From the NCBI RefSeq assembly GCF_001956295.1, contig NZ_MRTD01000011.1, forward strand, positions 124,001-188,000: a stretch of 64,000 nt of DNA, read 5' to 3'. Each line of letters begins with the position of its first letter. The stretch's first letter is position 1. A model generated the notes under the pieces. It searched no databases. It was not told the DNA's origin and saw only the letters and a list, made by a program, of their open reading frames with translations. Both the position numbers and the translations under genes were made by a program. Positions 55,347 to 64,000 of this stretch are shown here, in pieces. This stretch comes from Paenibacillus sp. FSL A5-0031 (GTDB lineage Bacteria > Bacillota > Bacilli > Paenibacillales > Paenibacillaceae).

Positions 55347-56297
55347 TTGATTAAAATAGTAGGTTATACAAAACAAAAGCAATGGTTAACTGATTTAACG
55401 ATAGAAGATCTAAACTCGCCTGAGCTTGACTGGTATTGGGTCGACTTTAGTAACCCGAAGGAAGAGGAGTGCAGACTGCTCGATACCTTTTTTCATTTTC
55501 ATCCGCTCGCTATCGAGGATTGCTACCATTTGCTTCAGCGGCCGAAAGTAGATCATTACGACGATATTCATTTTTTTGTGCTGCACGAAATTGAGCGTAA
55601 GACGTTGACCGTAAATGAAATCAATATGTTCATCGGTCCATCGTTTATTGTTACGTTTCATTATGAGCGATCACCAGAGATTGAGGAAGCTCAAACTAAG
55701 CTAATATCGAGCACGAAGATCGGCGAGAAAGGCCAGCTATATGCGGCATATCTCGTAATAGACAAGCTGGTTGATCAATATTTCCCTGCGGTTCATGAGC
55801 TGGAAGACCAGCTTCTTGATATGGAAATCGGTAGTGGTGACGAACAAAGTCAAACCGCTATGAGCGATATTTTCAACATACGTTCTAGGCTGCTGCGTTT
55901 GCGCAAAACGATTGTACCTATGCGTGATTTATTGTATCGCATAACGAATTCCGATCGCATTGACGGGCTGAAGCCTTATATGGCCTTTTATCATGATATT
56001 TATGATCATTTGCTCAAATTGACTGAAATGATGGATTCAAGTCGAGAGATGACGGCAGATCTTCGTGACAGCTTCATTTCCTTTAACTCCAATCGGATGA
56101 ACTCCATTATGAAAACTCTTACCGTTATCACGACGATCTTTATGCCGCTCACTTTTTTGGCAGGCATTTATGGCATGAACTTTCAAAATATGCCTGAGCT
56201 GGAGTGGACGTGGGGTTATTTTGCTGTCATAACGATTATGCTCGTCATCGGGCTTGGCATGTATGCTTGGTTCCGAAGCAAAGGTTGGTTTAAATGA
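55347..56297 (+). CDS. corA: CorA-family magnesium/cobalt transporter
   Basis: A 316-aa CorA family protein. The signature GMN is at 276-278 in FLAGIYGMNFQNMPE, between two C-terminal membrane helices; the N-terminal two thirds form the cytoplasmic funnel. TTG 55347 is the start: CGGAGGAA lies nine bases upstream, while GTG 55320 has none. CorA pentamers pass Mg2+; cobalt passage is possible, which might link it to the corrinoid operon next door, but it is separately transcribed. Confidence 0.94.
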   Translation: MIKIVGYTKQKQWLTDLTIEDLNSPELDWYWVDFSNPKEEECRLLDTFFHFHPLAIEDCYHLLQRPKVDHYDDIHFFVLHEIERKTLTVNEINMFIGPSFIVTFHYERSPEIEEAQTKLISSTKIGEKGQLYAAYLVIDKLVDQYFPAVHELEDQLLDMEIGSGDEQSQTAMSDIFNIRSRLLRLRKTIVPMRDLLYRITNSDRIDGLKPYMAFYHDIYDHLLKLTEMMDSSREMTADLRDSFISFNSNRMNSIMKTLTVITTIFMPLTFLAGIYGMNFQNMPELEWTWGYFAVITIMLVIGLGMYAWFRSKGWFK

Positions 56298-56319
56298 ATG
56301 TTAAGGAGCTTGGAGAGCA

Positions 56320-57144
56320 ATGGAAATGAAAGAACCTGCTCGGATGAGCAAAAAGCGGCTGTTCACCATAGTCGGCATTATGGCGGGAATAATGCTTGTG
56401 CTAGTCGTGATGCTTTATTTGATGATTATTTCACTCGGAAATCGCAATGCGGTTAATCTCTCAAAGTCTGAGCAAGCGTTGCATTACTCCTATTTTTCAG
56501 AGACATCGCCTAGCGGAGTAAAGCTGCACGTACTGCAAACAAAGCCCGCGTATGTCACGCTGGAAACAATCAATACGAATGTTACGCTTACAGGGAAGGT
56601 CGGCATTAACGGCGGATTTTTTTACGGCAATCAGCTGTTAAGCATCGGAGTCGTAAATAGTATTCCGGTTAATAAGGAAATTGGCAATTTCGGAACGGGA
56701 AGTGAAAACGTAAAATATGAGCGAGGCACACTCGTCTGGGATGGCGCTTCTGATTCATTAAGCGTTCAAGTTGCAAGTCAAGCGTCCGAGATAAAAGTGA
56801 AGGATCACACACGTTTCTGGGCACAAGGCGGCATTAGCATGAGCTTAGGCGATGATGCGCATTGGATCGAGCAGTCGGTTAAGGAGAACGCGCCGTTCCC
56901 AGATGACAATCGCTTGCGATCGGCAGCGGTGTATGATCAAGCAGGGGCGTTATATTTAATTGTTAGCGAAACGAAAAACTCGCTTGCCGTATTTAGAGAA
57001 GCGATTATATCAAGCGTTGGCGATGGAAAGCTGGTTGATGGCATATTTCTAGACGGTGACGGGTCGTCCCAGCTTTTTGGCAGCAAGGCATCGTTGCCTG
57101 GGGATAACAGACCGGTTGTACAAATGATTCGAATCGTAAAATGA
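56320..57144 (+). CDS. Phosphodiester glycosidase (NAGPA) family membrane protein
   Basis: A 274-aa protein with one N-terminal membrane helix (about 14-37) and an extracytoplasmic domain of the NAGPA/DUF2233 family. Typical motifs are GINGGFFYG near 107 and the active-site stretch FLDGDGSSQLFG near 245. Family members cleave phosphodiester-linked sugars of wall polymers. GGAGAG lies directly before the ATG. It may share a transcript with corA (22 bp gap). Confidence 0.85.
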   Translation: MEMKEPARMSKKRLFTIVGIMAGIMLVLVVMLYLMIISLGNRNAVNLSKSEQALHYSYFSETSPSGVKLHVLQTKPAYVTLETINTNVTLTGKVGINGGFFYGNQLLSIGVVNSIPVNKEIGNFGTGSENVKYERGTLVWDGASDSLSVQVASQASEIKVKDHTRFWAQGGISMSLGDDAHWIEQSVKENAPFPDDNRLRSAAVYDQAGALYLIVSETKNSLAVFREAIISSVGDGKLVDGIFLDGDGSSQLFGSKASLPGDNRPVVQMIRIVK

Positions 57145-57171
57145 GTTGAGATAAGATAAGGAGCAATCAGC

Positions 57172-59712
57172 ATGAATCAACAACAATTGCCGATTGATCA
57201 GGTATTGCCGGAACTGCTATTGGCTCTCCAAAGCGGTGTGAATGCGGTGCTGATCGCAGAGCCGGGAGCCGGAAAGACGACACGAGTTCCTCTTGCGCTG
57301 CTTGATCAGCCATGGCTGGGAAGCAAAAAAATAATAATGCTTGAGCCGCGCAGACTCGCCGCAAGGTCAGCCGCACAGTTTATGGCAAAATCGCTAGGCG
57401 AGCAGGCTGGTGAAACGGTTGGTTATCGGGTGAGATTAGATTCTCGGGTTAGTTCGCAAACACGTATTGAAGTGGTGACGGAAGGTGTATTAACGCGCAT
57501 GCTGCAGGAGGACCCCGCACTCGAGCAGGTTGGGGCGATCTTGTTCGATGAATTCCATGAACGACATTTGCATGGCGATCTTGGCTTAACGCTTTGCTTG
57601 CAATCACAGCAATTGCTGAGAGATGATTTACGCCTCGTTATTATGTCAGCAACGCTGGATGCAGAGCCGATTGCCGAACTGCTTGAGGATGCACCAATTA
57701 TTAGCAGCGAAGGCCGGGTTTTCCCTGTTGAGACACAGTACATGAAAGCAAAGCTTACGGGACCTATAGAGCCCCACATGGCACAAACGATTATGGAAGC
57801 GCTCCGTTCGTTTGATGGAGATGTATTAGCGTTTTTGCCAGGTGTTGCAGAGATACGCCGCACAGCCCGATGGTTAATGGAGAGCAGCGTATCTTCATTT
57901 GCTCGAGTAGAGGAGCTGCATGGCAGCTTGCCGCTCGAGAAACAAGATGCGGCTGTTGCTCCATGTGCTGATGGCGAACGCAAGGTTGTGCTTGCAACTT
58001 CCATTGCAGAATCAAGTCTGACCGTTGAAGGAGTTAAGGTTGTTGTAGACAGCGGCTTAATGCGAGTTCCCCGGTTTTCTCCAAGAACAGGCATGACTCG
58101 GCTGGAAACATTGCCGGTTTCGATCGCTTCCGCGGATCAGCGCAGAGGGAGAGCAGGACGGTTGGCTAAAGGCGCTTGTTATCGGTTATGGACAGAGCAA
58201 GAGCATCTATATTTGCCGAAACAAAGTACACCCGAGCTGCTTGAGGCAGATCTTGCTGCCCTTGCCCTTGAGCTAGCCATTTGGGGAATAAAAGATCCGC
58301 AGGAGCTTAATTGGTTGACGCCGCCGCCTGCAGCTGCTTATGAGCAAGCGGTTGCTTTGCTGAAAGAGCTAAACGCAATAGACGGTGACAGTAAACCAAC
58401 AGCCGCGGGAGTGAAAATGGCACAGTTTGGTTTGCATCCGCGGCTCGGTGCCATGATTTTGCATGCTTCAGAGCTAGGTTCTGCGCGACTGGCATGTGAT
58501 GCAGCAGCTTTGCTAAGCGAACGTGATTTACTTCCACAGGAGCGCAATGTAGATGTGCAGCTTCGGTTGGATTTGTTATATCAGCTGTCCGGAAAAGATG
58601 GCAAACTGCTGAAGGGCGGCAGCTCCGAGCATCCTAGCAGAGGCGCAGTACGCCGAGTTATCGCGCAAGCGGATCAATGGGAGCGGAAATTGTCAGCGCA
58701 AACCGCTGTCGAGACAGCTTCTGAGAAAACAGCTCAGCACAAGTCGCCTATTCCGATTGGCATTTTGCTGGCATTTGCGTATCCGGACCGAATCGCTCAA
58801 AGGCGCAGCGATGGCCGATACTTATTAGCTAATGGCAGAGGAGCCGTACTGCCTGAACTTCAGCCGCTATCACGTTCAGCCTATCTTGCTGCTTGCGAGC
58901 TCGATGATACAGGCTCCGAAAGCCGGATACGGTTAGCGGCTGAACTTCATCTAAGCGATATCGAGCATTATCTAAGTAGTTATATAACAGCTGAAGAGGT
59001 CGTAGAGTGGGATGCTGCTGCACAAGCTGTTCGTGCAAGGAAACGATTGCGACTTGGCAGTATTGTGATGAAAGAAAGCATTCTTCAGAAACCGGATGAA
59101 CAACTTGTTGCGGATGCTTTGATTTCTGCGATTCAGGAAACTGGATTTGTAATGCTGCCAATGAGCAAGCAGGCGCAGCAGTTGAAAGCAAGGATGAAGC
59201 TGATGGCGCTGGCTGGCGATGATTGGCCCGATGCTTCAGATGAAGAGCTTCTCGGCACGCTTGATGAGTGGCTGAAGCCGCATCTATTCGGGATGAAGAG
59301 CCGTGCTGATTTACAAAAGCTCTCCATGCTTCAGCTGCTTGAAGGCAAGCTTAGCTGGAAGCAAAAACAGGAGCTTGATGAGCAGGTTCCTACCCATATC
59401 GTTGTACCTAGCGGTTCTCGCATACCGATAGACTACAGTGATCCGGAGTCGCCAGTGCTCGCCGTAAGGTTACAGGAGCTATTCGGTCTAACGGATACAC
59501 CACGACTAGCAAGGGGTAGATTGCCGGTTACACTGCATCTTTTATCTCCGTCGCAGCGACCGGTTCAAGTGACGCGTGATTTGCGCAGCTTTTGGGAGAA
59601 TACGTATTTCGAAGTAAAGAAGGATTTGAAAGGACGTTATCCGAAGCATTATTGGCCGGATGATCCTTACACAGCGATGCCGACGAATCGAGCGAAGCCG
59701 AGAAACACATAA
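57172..59712 (+). CDS. hrpB: ATP-dependent helicase HrpB
   Basis: An 846-aa DEAH/RHA-like helicase. Walker A AEPGAGKTT lies at about 28-36, DEFH (instead of DEAH) at 126-129, SAT at about 159, and motif VI QRRGRAGR near 323. The C-terminal HrpB domain includes LPVTLHLLSPSQRPVQVTRDL near 782. RNA-dependent remodelling is assumed, but the physiological role is not well known. ATAAGGAG precedes the ATG. Confidence 0.95.
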   Translation: MNQQQLPIDQVLPELLLALQSGVNAVLIAEPGAGKTTRVPLALLDQPWLGSKKIIMLEPRRLAARSAAQFMAKSLGEQAGETVGYRVRLDSRVSSQTRIEVVTEGVLTRMLQEDPALEQVGAILFDEFHERHLHGDLGLTLCLQSQQLLRDDLRLVIMSATLDAEPIAELLEDAPIISSEGRVFPVETQYMKAKLTGPIEPHMAQTIMEALRSFDGDVLAFLPGVAEIRRTARWLMESSVSSFARVEELHGSLPLEKQDAAVAPCADGERKVVLATSIAESSLTVEGVKVVVDSGLMRVPRFSPRTGMTRLETLPVSIASADQRRGRAGRLAKGACYRLWTEQEHLYLPKQSTPELLEADLAALALELAIWGIKDPQELNWLTPPPAAAYEQAVALLKELNAIDGDSKPTAAGVKMAQFGLHPRLGAMILHASELGSARLACDAAALLSERDLLPQERNVDVQLRLDLLYQLSGKDGKLLKGGSSEHPSRGAVRRVIAQADQWERKLSAQTAVETASEKTAQHKSPIPIGILLAFAYPDRIAQRRSDGRYLLANGRGAVLPELQPLSRSAYLAACELDDTGSESRIRLAAELHLSDIEHYLSSYITAEEVVEWDAAAQAVRARKRLRLGSIVMKESILQKPDEQLVADALISAIQETGFVMLPMSKQAQQLKARMKLMALAGDDWPDASDEELLGTLDEWLKPHLFGMKSRADLQKLSMLQLLEGKLSWKQKQELDEQVPTHIVVPSGSRIPIDYSDPESPVLAVRLQELFGLTDTPRLARGRLPVTLHLLSPSQRPVQVTRDLRSFWENTYFEVKKDLKGRYPKHYWPDDPYTAMPTNRAKPRNT

Positions 59713-59763
59713 GGGACTCAGCTGTTTCTGCCTAAGCACGAGAAATCTCCCTATTCTGAGAGG

Positions 59764-60069
59764 ATGTGTGCCAAAGCAATGATCATTTATTTAGTCATAC
59801 TATATTTGCTGTTTATAAATATTTACACGTTTGCGCTTATGGGCTTTGATAAGAAAAGCGCTAAGAAGCAGCGCAGGCGTGTTCCCGAAAAACGATTGTT
59901 TTTGCTGAGTGCCATTGGCGGTGCAGGCGGAACATGGCTTGCGATGAAAAAATGGCGTCATAAAACAAAACATCGCTCATTTACAGTAGGAATTCCTTTT
60001 CTGTTTGTCTTAAATATATTGCTCATTCTGGGAGCTGCCAAGCTTATTGGAATGACGATAAACTCTTGA
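59764..60069 (+). CDS. DUF1294 membrane protein
   Basis: A 101-aa DUF1294 protein with helices at about 5-26 and 78-97 and the motif GFDKKSAKKQRRRVPEKRLF followed by GGAGGTW. ATG 59764 or 59779 may be the start; GAGAGG precedes the first. Function of the family is not known. Confidence 0.85.
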   Translation: MCAKAMIIYLVILYLLFINIYTFALMGFDKKSAKKQRRRVPEKRLFLLSAIGGAGGTWLAMKKWRHKTKHRSFTVGIPFLFVLNILLILGAAKLIGMTINS

Positions 60070-60076
60070 TTGCTTT

Positions 60077-60119
60077 GAGAAGCCTTCCTATGGTATATTG
60101 GGGCTTCTCTTTTTTTTTC
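60077..60119 (+). terminator. Rho-independent terminator
   Basis: GAGAAGCC at 60077 pairs with GGCTTCTC at 60102, loop of about 17 nt, followed by ten T residues. Confidence 0.9.
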
Positions 60120-60150
60120 TTGCACACCACAAACTTAGGAGGTAACTGAC

Positions 60151-62232
60151 ATGACCGTTCAAAGTGCCTATCAAGAAGAGCAGGATCGATTAACCGAGTC
60201 GCTGAATGATATTGTAAATCAGCTTCAAGAAATTGGTCCACGCTACAAAGGCGATGATTTCACAGAGCAAATGCTCGATTTACAGCAAGAGGAACGTAGA
60301 CTTAGACTTGAAATATCGAAGCGTGAGCCTTATTTCGGCCGCATTGATTTTCAAGAGTTGCCAGTGGGCGAAACAAAGCCCCTATATATTGGAAAAGCCG
60401 GCGTGGCAAAGCAAGGCAGCAATGAGCTGCTTGTCATCGATTGGCGTGCGCCAGCAGCAAGCTTGTTTTATTCCTTCACAGGCGGAGAAGCGCCAGCTTC
60501 CTATGAATCGCCTGACGGAGAAATTGAAGGATATGTCCATTTAAAGCGAAATTTCATGATCCGCCAGGGAGAAATCATTCGTCTGGTTGATAGTTATGTA
60601 CGCGGCCAAGAAGAAGGCTCGGTAACGGATGAATTCCTTTTGTATCGCTTAGGAGAGAACAAGGATAATAAGCTGCGTGATATCGTTTCTACGATCCAAG
60701 GCGAGCAAGACCGTATTATTCGTGCGGATCGTAACAAAGCGTTGTTTATACAGGGCGTCGCGGGAAGCGGTAAAACGACCGTTGCGCTGCATAGACTTGC
60801 TTTCTTGCTTTATCAGTACGCCGATCGGATGCGAGCGGAGCGCATGATCATCTTTGCGCCTAACCGAATGTTCCTAGACTACATATCCGGTGTATTGCCA
60901 GAGCTAGGCGTGGGTGATATTCAGCAAACGACATTCAGTGACTGGTCTCTTGAGCTGCTGGAGAAAGCAGTAACCGTCAGCGATCCTTCCGATACGATGG
61001 CTTATTGGTTCGAAGAACGCAGAACCGCTTCAGAAGTGGAGAATGCATCCGGACGTTTTAAAGGGAATCTCGATTTTAAAGCAATTATTGATGAGCGGAT
61101 CGCCAACTTTGAGAAACGAATTGTGCCAACGACATCTTTTATGCCAATTGACGGGCTTGAGCTCTCGCCAGAGCAAATCCGCGAGTGGTATGATACCGAT
61201 TATGGCGAAGAGACGCTCATGAAGAAACGAGATCGACTGGTTAGTCGGATTCGTCGCTGGATGGAGTCCGAGCTGAAGATGAAGCGGATTGTTGATAAAA
61301 AAATAAGAGCGAAGGCGCTCACTAAGTTTAATAGCTACACCAAAAAAATTCCGGCCTATACCTCTTTACAGCTATATGCTTCGTTATTCAGCGGAAAACT
61401 GCTTGAGAGCCGTATTCCTAAGGTTATCGCAGCTGCAACTGCCGAACGTTTGAAGAAAGAAATGGCTGCTGCGGAGGATTTGGCACCGCTCGCCTATATC
61501 CAGCTTCAGCTATTTGGATTGCCGAAGCAGTTTTTCGATCATATCGTTATAGATGAAGCACAGGATTATTCTCCATTTCAGCTGGAAGTACTGCGGCTGT
61601 GTCAAAGAACAGCATCGATGACCGTGCTAGGCGATTTGCAGCAAGGAATTCATGCCTACGCAGGCGTACAAAGCTGGACAGAGCTTACCACTTTGTTTAA
61701 TGAAGAGCAGATAGACTTTTATGAGCTCAATCGTAGCTATCGTTCGACAATGGAAATTATCGAATTTGCCAATAAAATTTTAGGAAGCATGATCGGCGAA
61801 GTCAAACCTGCGGTGCCTGTTTTCCGAAGCGGAGATGCCGTTCTTGCAGTGCCAGTTGAAAACGATAATTGGTTAGCTTCCATTGAAAGTACTATCCGTG
61901 AATGGCAATCGAAGTCAGAATATGAGACGATTTCTGTCATTGGCCGTACAGCGATTGAATGCGAAGAAATTTATAACTTCTTGATTAAGCAAGGTTTGGA
62001 CGCTTCGTTAGTGCAGAGCAAGCAGCCTGCATATGGCGGCGGCCTGTCTGTAGTACCTGTCTATTTGTCTAAAGGTTTGGAATTCGATGCGGTTTTGGTA
62101 GCAGATGCGAGCGAGGAAGCTTATTCTGAGCTTGATGCGAAGCTATTGTACGTCGGATGCACGCGCGCCTTGCATAAGCTTAAGCTGTTTTATCGCGGAA
62201 AACTCACATTACTGCTGGGCGACGAAGCTTAA
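60151..62232 (+). CDS. helD: HelD-like UvrD/Rep family RNA-polymerase recycling ATPase
   Basis: A 693-aa superfamily 1 ATPase of the HelD group. The N-terminal helical hairpin (QEEQDRLTESLNDIVNQLQE) fits the arm that enters RNA polymerase. Walker A GVAGSGKTT lies at about 203-211, motif II DEAQ at 468-471, and motif VI is near LYVGCTRALHKL. HelD frees stalled RNA polymerase in Gram-positives. ATG follows AGGAGG. A terminator sits just upstream, so it begins its own transcript. Confidence 0.93.
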   Translation: MTVQSAYQEEQDRLTESLNDIVNQLQEIGPRYKGDDFTEQMLDLQQEERRLRLEISKREPYFGRIDFQELPVGETKPLYIGKAGVAKQGSNELLVIDWRAPAASLFYSFTGGEAPASYESPDGEIEGYVHLKRNFMIRQGEIIRLVDSYVRGQEEGSVTDEFLLYRLGENKDNKLRDIVSTIQGEQDRIIRADRNKALFIQGVAGSGKTTVALHRLAFLLYQYADRMRAERMIIFAPNRMFLDYISGVLPELGVGDIQQTTFSDWSLELLEKAVTVSDPSDTMAYWFEERRTASEVENASGRFKGNLDFKAIIDERIANFEKRIVPTTSFMPIDGLELSPEQIREWYDTDYGEETLMKKRDRLVSRIRRWMESELKMKRIVDKKIRAKALTKFNSYTKKIPAYTSLQLYASLFSGKLLESRIPKVIAAATAERLKKEMAAAEDLAPLAYIQLQLFGLPKQFFDHIVIDEAQDYSPFQLEVLRLCQRTASMTVLGDLQQGIHAYAGVQSWTELTTLFNEEQIDFYELNRSYRSTMEIIEFANKILGSMIGEVKPAVPVFRSGDAVLAVPVENDNWLASIESTIREWQSKSEYETISVIGRTAIECEEIYNFLIKQGLDASLVQSKQPAYGGGLSVVPVYLSKGLEFDAVLVADASEEAYSELDAKLLYVGCTRALHKLKLFYRGKLTLLLGDEA

Positions 62233-62282
62233 TTTCGATATAATAGGCAGCAACATAACGTCTATCCGGAGGCTACTTATTT

Positions 62283-62945
62283 ATGAACTGGGACGAATGG
62301 CTGCCGCCAGTATGGCTCTCTTTAAGAGTATCTATTATTGCTAGCATTATCGTTGCCATTATTGGAATGCTTGTAGCGCGCTTCATGTCACGGCATTCTT
62401 TTAAAGGCAAAAGTATCGTAGAAACCTTCTTCATGCTTCCGCTGGTCCTTCCCCCAACCGTCGTTGGATTCATTCTTCTCATTACGCTTGGACGAGGGAG
62501 TTGGATCGGTAAAGCATATGAGTGGTTATTTGCTCAGCCTATCGTTTTCTCATGGATCGCCGCGGTTATCGCGGCGGTCATTGTTGCGTTTCCGCTCGTT
62601 TATCAGACGATGAAGGTTGGTTTTCTTTCCGTCGATCGCCATCTTGAGGATTCTGCACGTTCAGCAGGAGCCAGTGAGCTGCAGGTGCTGAGATATATCA
62701 CGCTGCCGCTTGCTAAACGATCACTGACTACGGCATACTTGCTAGGATTTGCTCGAGGCCTTGGCGAGTTTGGCGCAACCTTGATGATTGCAGGAAATAT
62801 ACCAGGTCGCACGCAGACAGTACCTACTGCTATTTACATCGCTGTTGAGACGGGTGAAATGGGAATGGCTTGGGCATGGACGATAGCTATTATTTCGTTC
62901 TCTTTTGTCATGCTGCTGTTTACGGGACGCAAATTGGAACAATAA
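62283..62945 (+). CDS. modB: Molybdate ABC transporter permease
   Basis: A 220-aa ModB with five membrane helices and the coupling EAA-like loop LEDSARSAGASELQVLRYITLPL near 120, then GFARGLGEFGATLMIAGNIPG. It imports molybdate or tungstate with ModA and ModC. Neither lies within the window; the gene follows helD and precedes an EcsC gene. ATCCGGAGG precedes the ATG. Confidence 0.93.
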   Translation: MNWDEWLPPVWLSLRVSIIASIIVAIIGMLVARFMSRHSFKGKSIVETFFMLPLVLPPTVVGFILLITLGRGSWIGKAYEWLFAQPIVFSWIAAVIAAVIVAFPLVYQTMKVGFLSVDRHLEDSARSAGASELQVLRYITLPLAKRSLTTAYLLGFARGLGEFGATLMIAGNIPGRTQTVPTAIYIAVETGEMGMAWAWTIAIISFSFVMLLFTGRKLEQ

Positions 62946-63010
62946 TGTGAAGGACGAATCCGAATCCAGTTTTTCTGCGTATTACTTGCGGAGAAGGAGC
63001 GTGCCCGAAG

Positions 63011-63856
63011 ATGCCTACTGTCATGGATTCACCAGAAAATTTGAAATCTGCTTTGCTTGAAATAGAGAAATGGGAAAAAGATCAGAAGGATTTATGGTTT
63101 TGGGAAAAGCTTGGGCGTTTGCCATTTATGCTGCTCGACAAAATTACTCCAAAGTTTATACAGGAAAAACTAGGACTTGCAGTGGATGAGATCGGAAGCT
63201 ATATTCAAAATGGCGGGAAATATTTGATTTCGGAGCGTTCGGTTATTGATAAACTGCATCAAAATGCTGCTCAGAACGATGGGCTTCTTGGAGCCAATCA
63301 TGAAGAGACGACCATTAACGATGTGGCTGATATGCCGTTGTCTATTTTAAACTTAACTGCTGAGCAATTGGCATCCAGTCGTTCGAAAATGGCCACGCTT
63401 CAAGGGGCAACGACAGGAATTGGCGGCATTTTTACATTAGCGATCGATATTCCAGCAATACTCGGCTTATCGCTGAAGATCATTCAAGAAATTGCGATTT
63501 GCTACGGATTTGATCCAAAAAGCAAGGAAGAACGTGTATTTGCAGTTAAAGTAATGCAATTTGCTTCTTCAGATATTGTAGGAAAAAAAGCGATACTTGA
63601 TGAGCTCGGTGCTTATGAGGAAGTGAACCGAAGCAATCAAATGCTGTCGCAGCTGCAGGGCTGGAGTGAAGTGGTTGCTGTTTATCGGGACAATTTTGGC
63701 TGGAAGAAGCTATTTCAAATGATACCTGTGGCAGGCATGTTATTCGGAGCGTTCATCAATCGGGGCATGCTGAATGATGTTGCAGAAGCAGCAACCATGC
63801 TGTATCGGAAACGCAGAGTATTGATAAAGCTGGGGGAAAATGAGGCGAAAGCATAA
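63011..63856 (+). CDS. EcsC family protein
   Basis: A 281-aa EcsC-like protein. The core LQGATTGIGGIFTLAIDIPA near 135 is the family signature, with IGKKAIL and IPVAGMLFGAFINRG further on. EcsC relatives are membrane-associated and of unknown function. The ATG follows GGAGAAGGAG. TAATG overlaps the next start. Confidence 0.9.
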   Translation: MPTVMDSPENLKSALLEIEKWEKDQKDLWFWEKLGRLPFMLLDKITPKFIQEKLGLAVDEIGSYIQNGGKYLISERSVIDKLHQNAAQNDGLLGANHEETTINDVADMPLSILNLTAEQLASSRSKMATLQGATTGIGGIFTLAIDIPAILGLSLKIIQEIAICYGFDPKSKEERVFAVKVMQFASSDIVGKKAILDELGAYEEVNRSNQMLSQLQGWSEVVAVYRDNFGWKKLFQMIPVAGMLFGAFINRGMLNDVAEAATMLYRKRRVLIKLGENEAKA

Positions 63857-64000
63857 TGACGACGAGCAGCATGAGAAAGAACATAGCCGAGCAAGCGATT
63901 GCTTTCCTAGGTGAAGCATATTATGAGCTTGGAAAAACCGAAGAAGAAGCGAAGCGGCGAATTGATGAAGTGCTGAAGCAATTAGAGGATACTGGTTATT
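63856..64000 (+). CDS. Partial hypothetical protein, truncated by the window
   Basis: Only 48 codons are visible, starting ATG 63856 in the TAATG overlap with EcsC. The segment is helical and Lys/Glu-rich (LGKTEEEAKRRIDEVLKQLE). It is probably coupled to the EcsC gene. No family is recognised. Confidence 0.6.
   Translation, partial: MTTSSMRKNIAEQAIAFLGEAYYELGKTEEEAKRRIDEVLKQLEDTGY

Overview
The window looks like a chromosomal segment of a Firmicute of the Paenibacillaceae (Paenibacillus, Cohnella or a close relative). This rests on strong AGGAGG-type ribosome binding sites, frequent TTG/GTG starts, a Bacillus-type BirA operator, a T-box leader, an S-layer-homology fragment and typical sigma-A promoters. 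No phage, CRISPR array, intact transposon, rRNA or tRNA gene was seen. Every assignment comes from reading motifs; no database search was run.

Layout. 0-4 kb: an orphan hypothetical gene, then a biotin ECF transporter split into divergent bioY and ATPase / ATPase-EcfT-fusion genes around a perfect BirA operator. 4-6.5 kb: HAD phosphatase, MFS transporter and type I signal peptidase. 6.7-11.9 kb: histidine kinase, response regulator and RND efflux pump. 12.1-18.1 kb: a ribosomal peptide cluster of the heterocycloanthracin/sonorensin type (linear azoline-containing peptide). It has a Cys/Gly-rich precursor, an ocin-ThiF-like leader-binding protein, a YcaO cyclodehydratase and a SagB-type dehydrogenase, and is followed by a convergent gene for an extraordinary His/Met-rich protein. 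18.8-19.6 kb: DUF3889 and YbjQ-like proteins.

19.7-34.2 kb: a long co-directional operon of a membrane protein, an ABC-2 ATPase and permease, a coiled-coil membrane protein with a giant Gly-Ser/Gly-Thr tract, a MoxR ATPase, a DUF58 protein and two large VWA membrane proteins, followed closely by an HD-like/CHAP fusion. It looks like a MoxR-VWA envelope machine coupled to an ABC exporter; its function is not known. 34.3-39.1 kb: small housekeeping and hypothetical genes, including a split aminoglycoside-phosphotransferase-like gene and a decayed S-layer-homology gene.

39.1-41.4 kb: promoter, T-box leader and arginyl-tRNA synthetase. 41.4-44.9 kb: a copper P-type ATPase overlapping a DsbD_2/TauE-like membrane protein, and a convergent FixH-like protein. 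45.0-45.9 kb: a non-coding tandem repeat with a 213-bp period built from inverted TAACGGACATA/TATGTCCGTTA words. 46.2-54.5 kb: a nine-gene corrinoid operon with import (btuFCD-like), lower-ligand and nucleotide-loop assembly (cobT, cobU, cbiB, cobS, cobD) and the remodelling enzyme CbiZ. 54.5-64 kb: a frameshifted GNAT gene, a small protein, CorA, a phosphodiester glycosidase, HrpB, DUF1294, HelD, a ModB lacking a visible ModA or ModC, EcsC, and the beginning of a further gene.

The most noteworthy regions are the azoline-peptide cluster with its unusual bipartite core and His/Met-rich neighbour, the MoxR-VWA-ABC operon with the Gly-Ser tract, the ATPase-EcfT fusion under BirA control, and the 213-bp repeat array.
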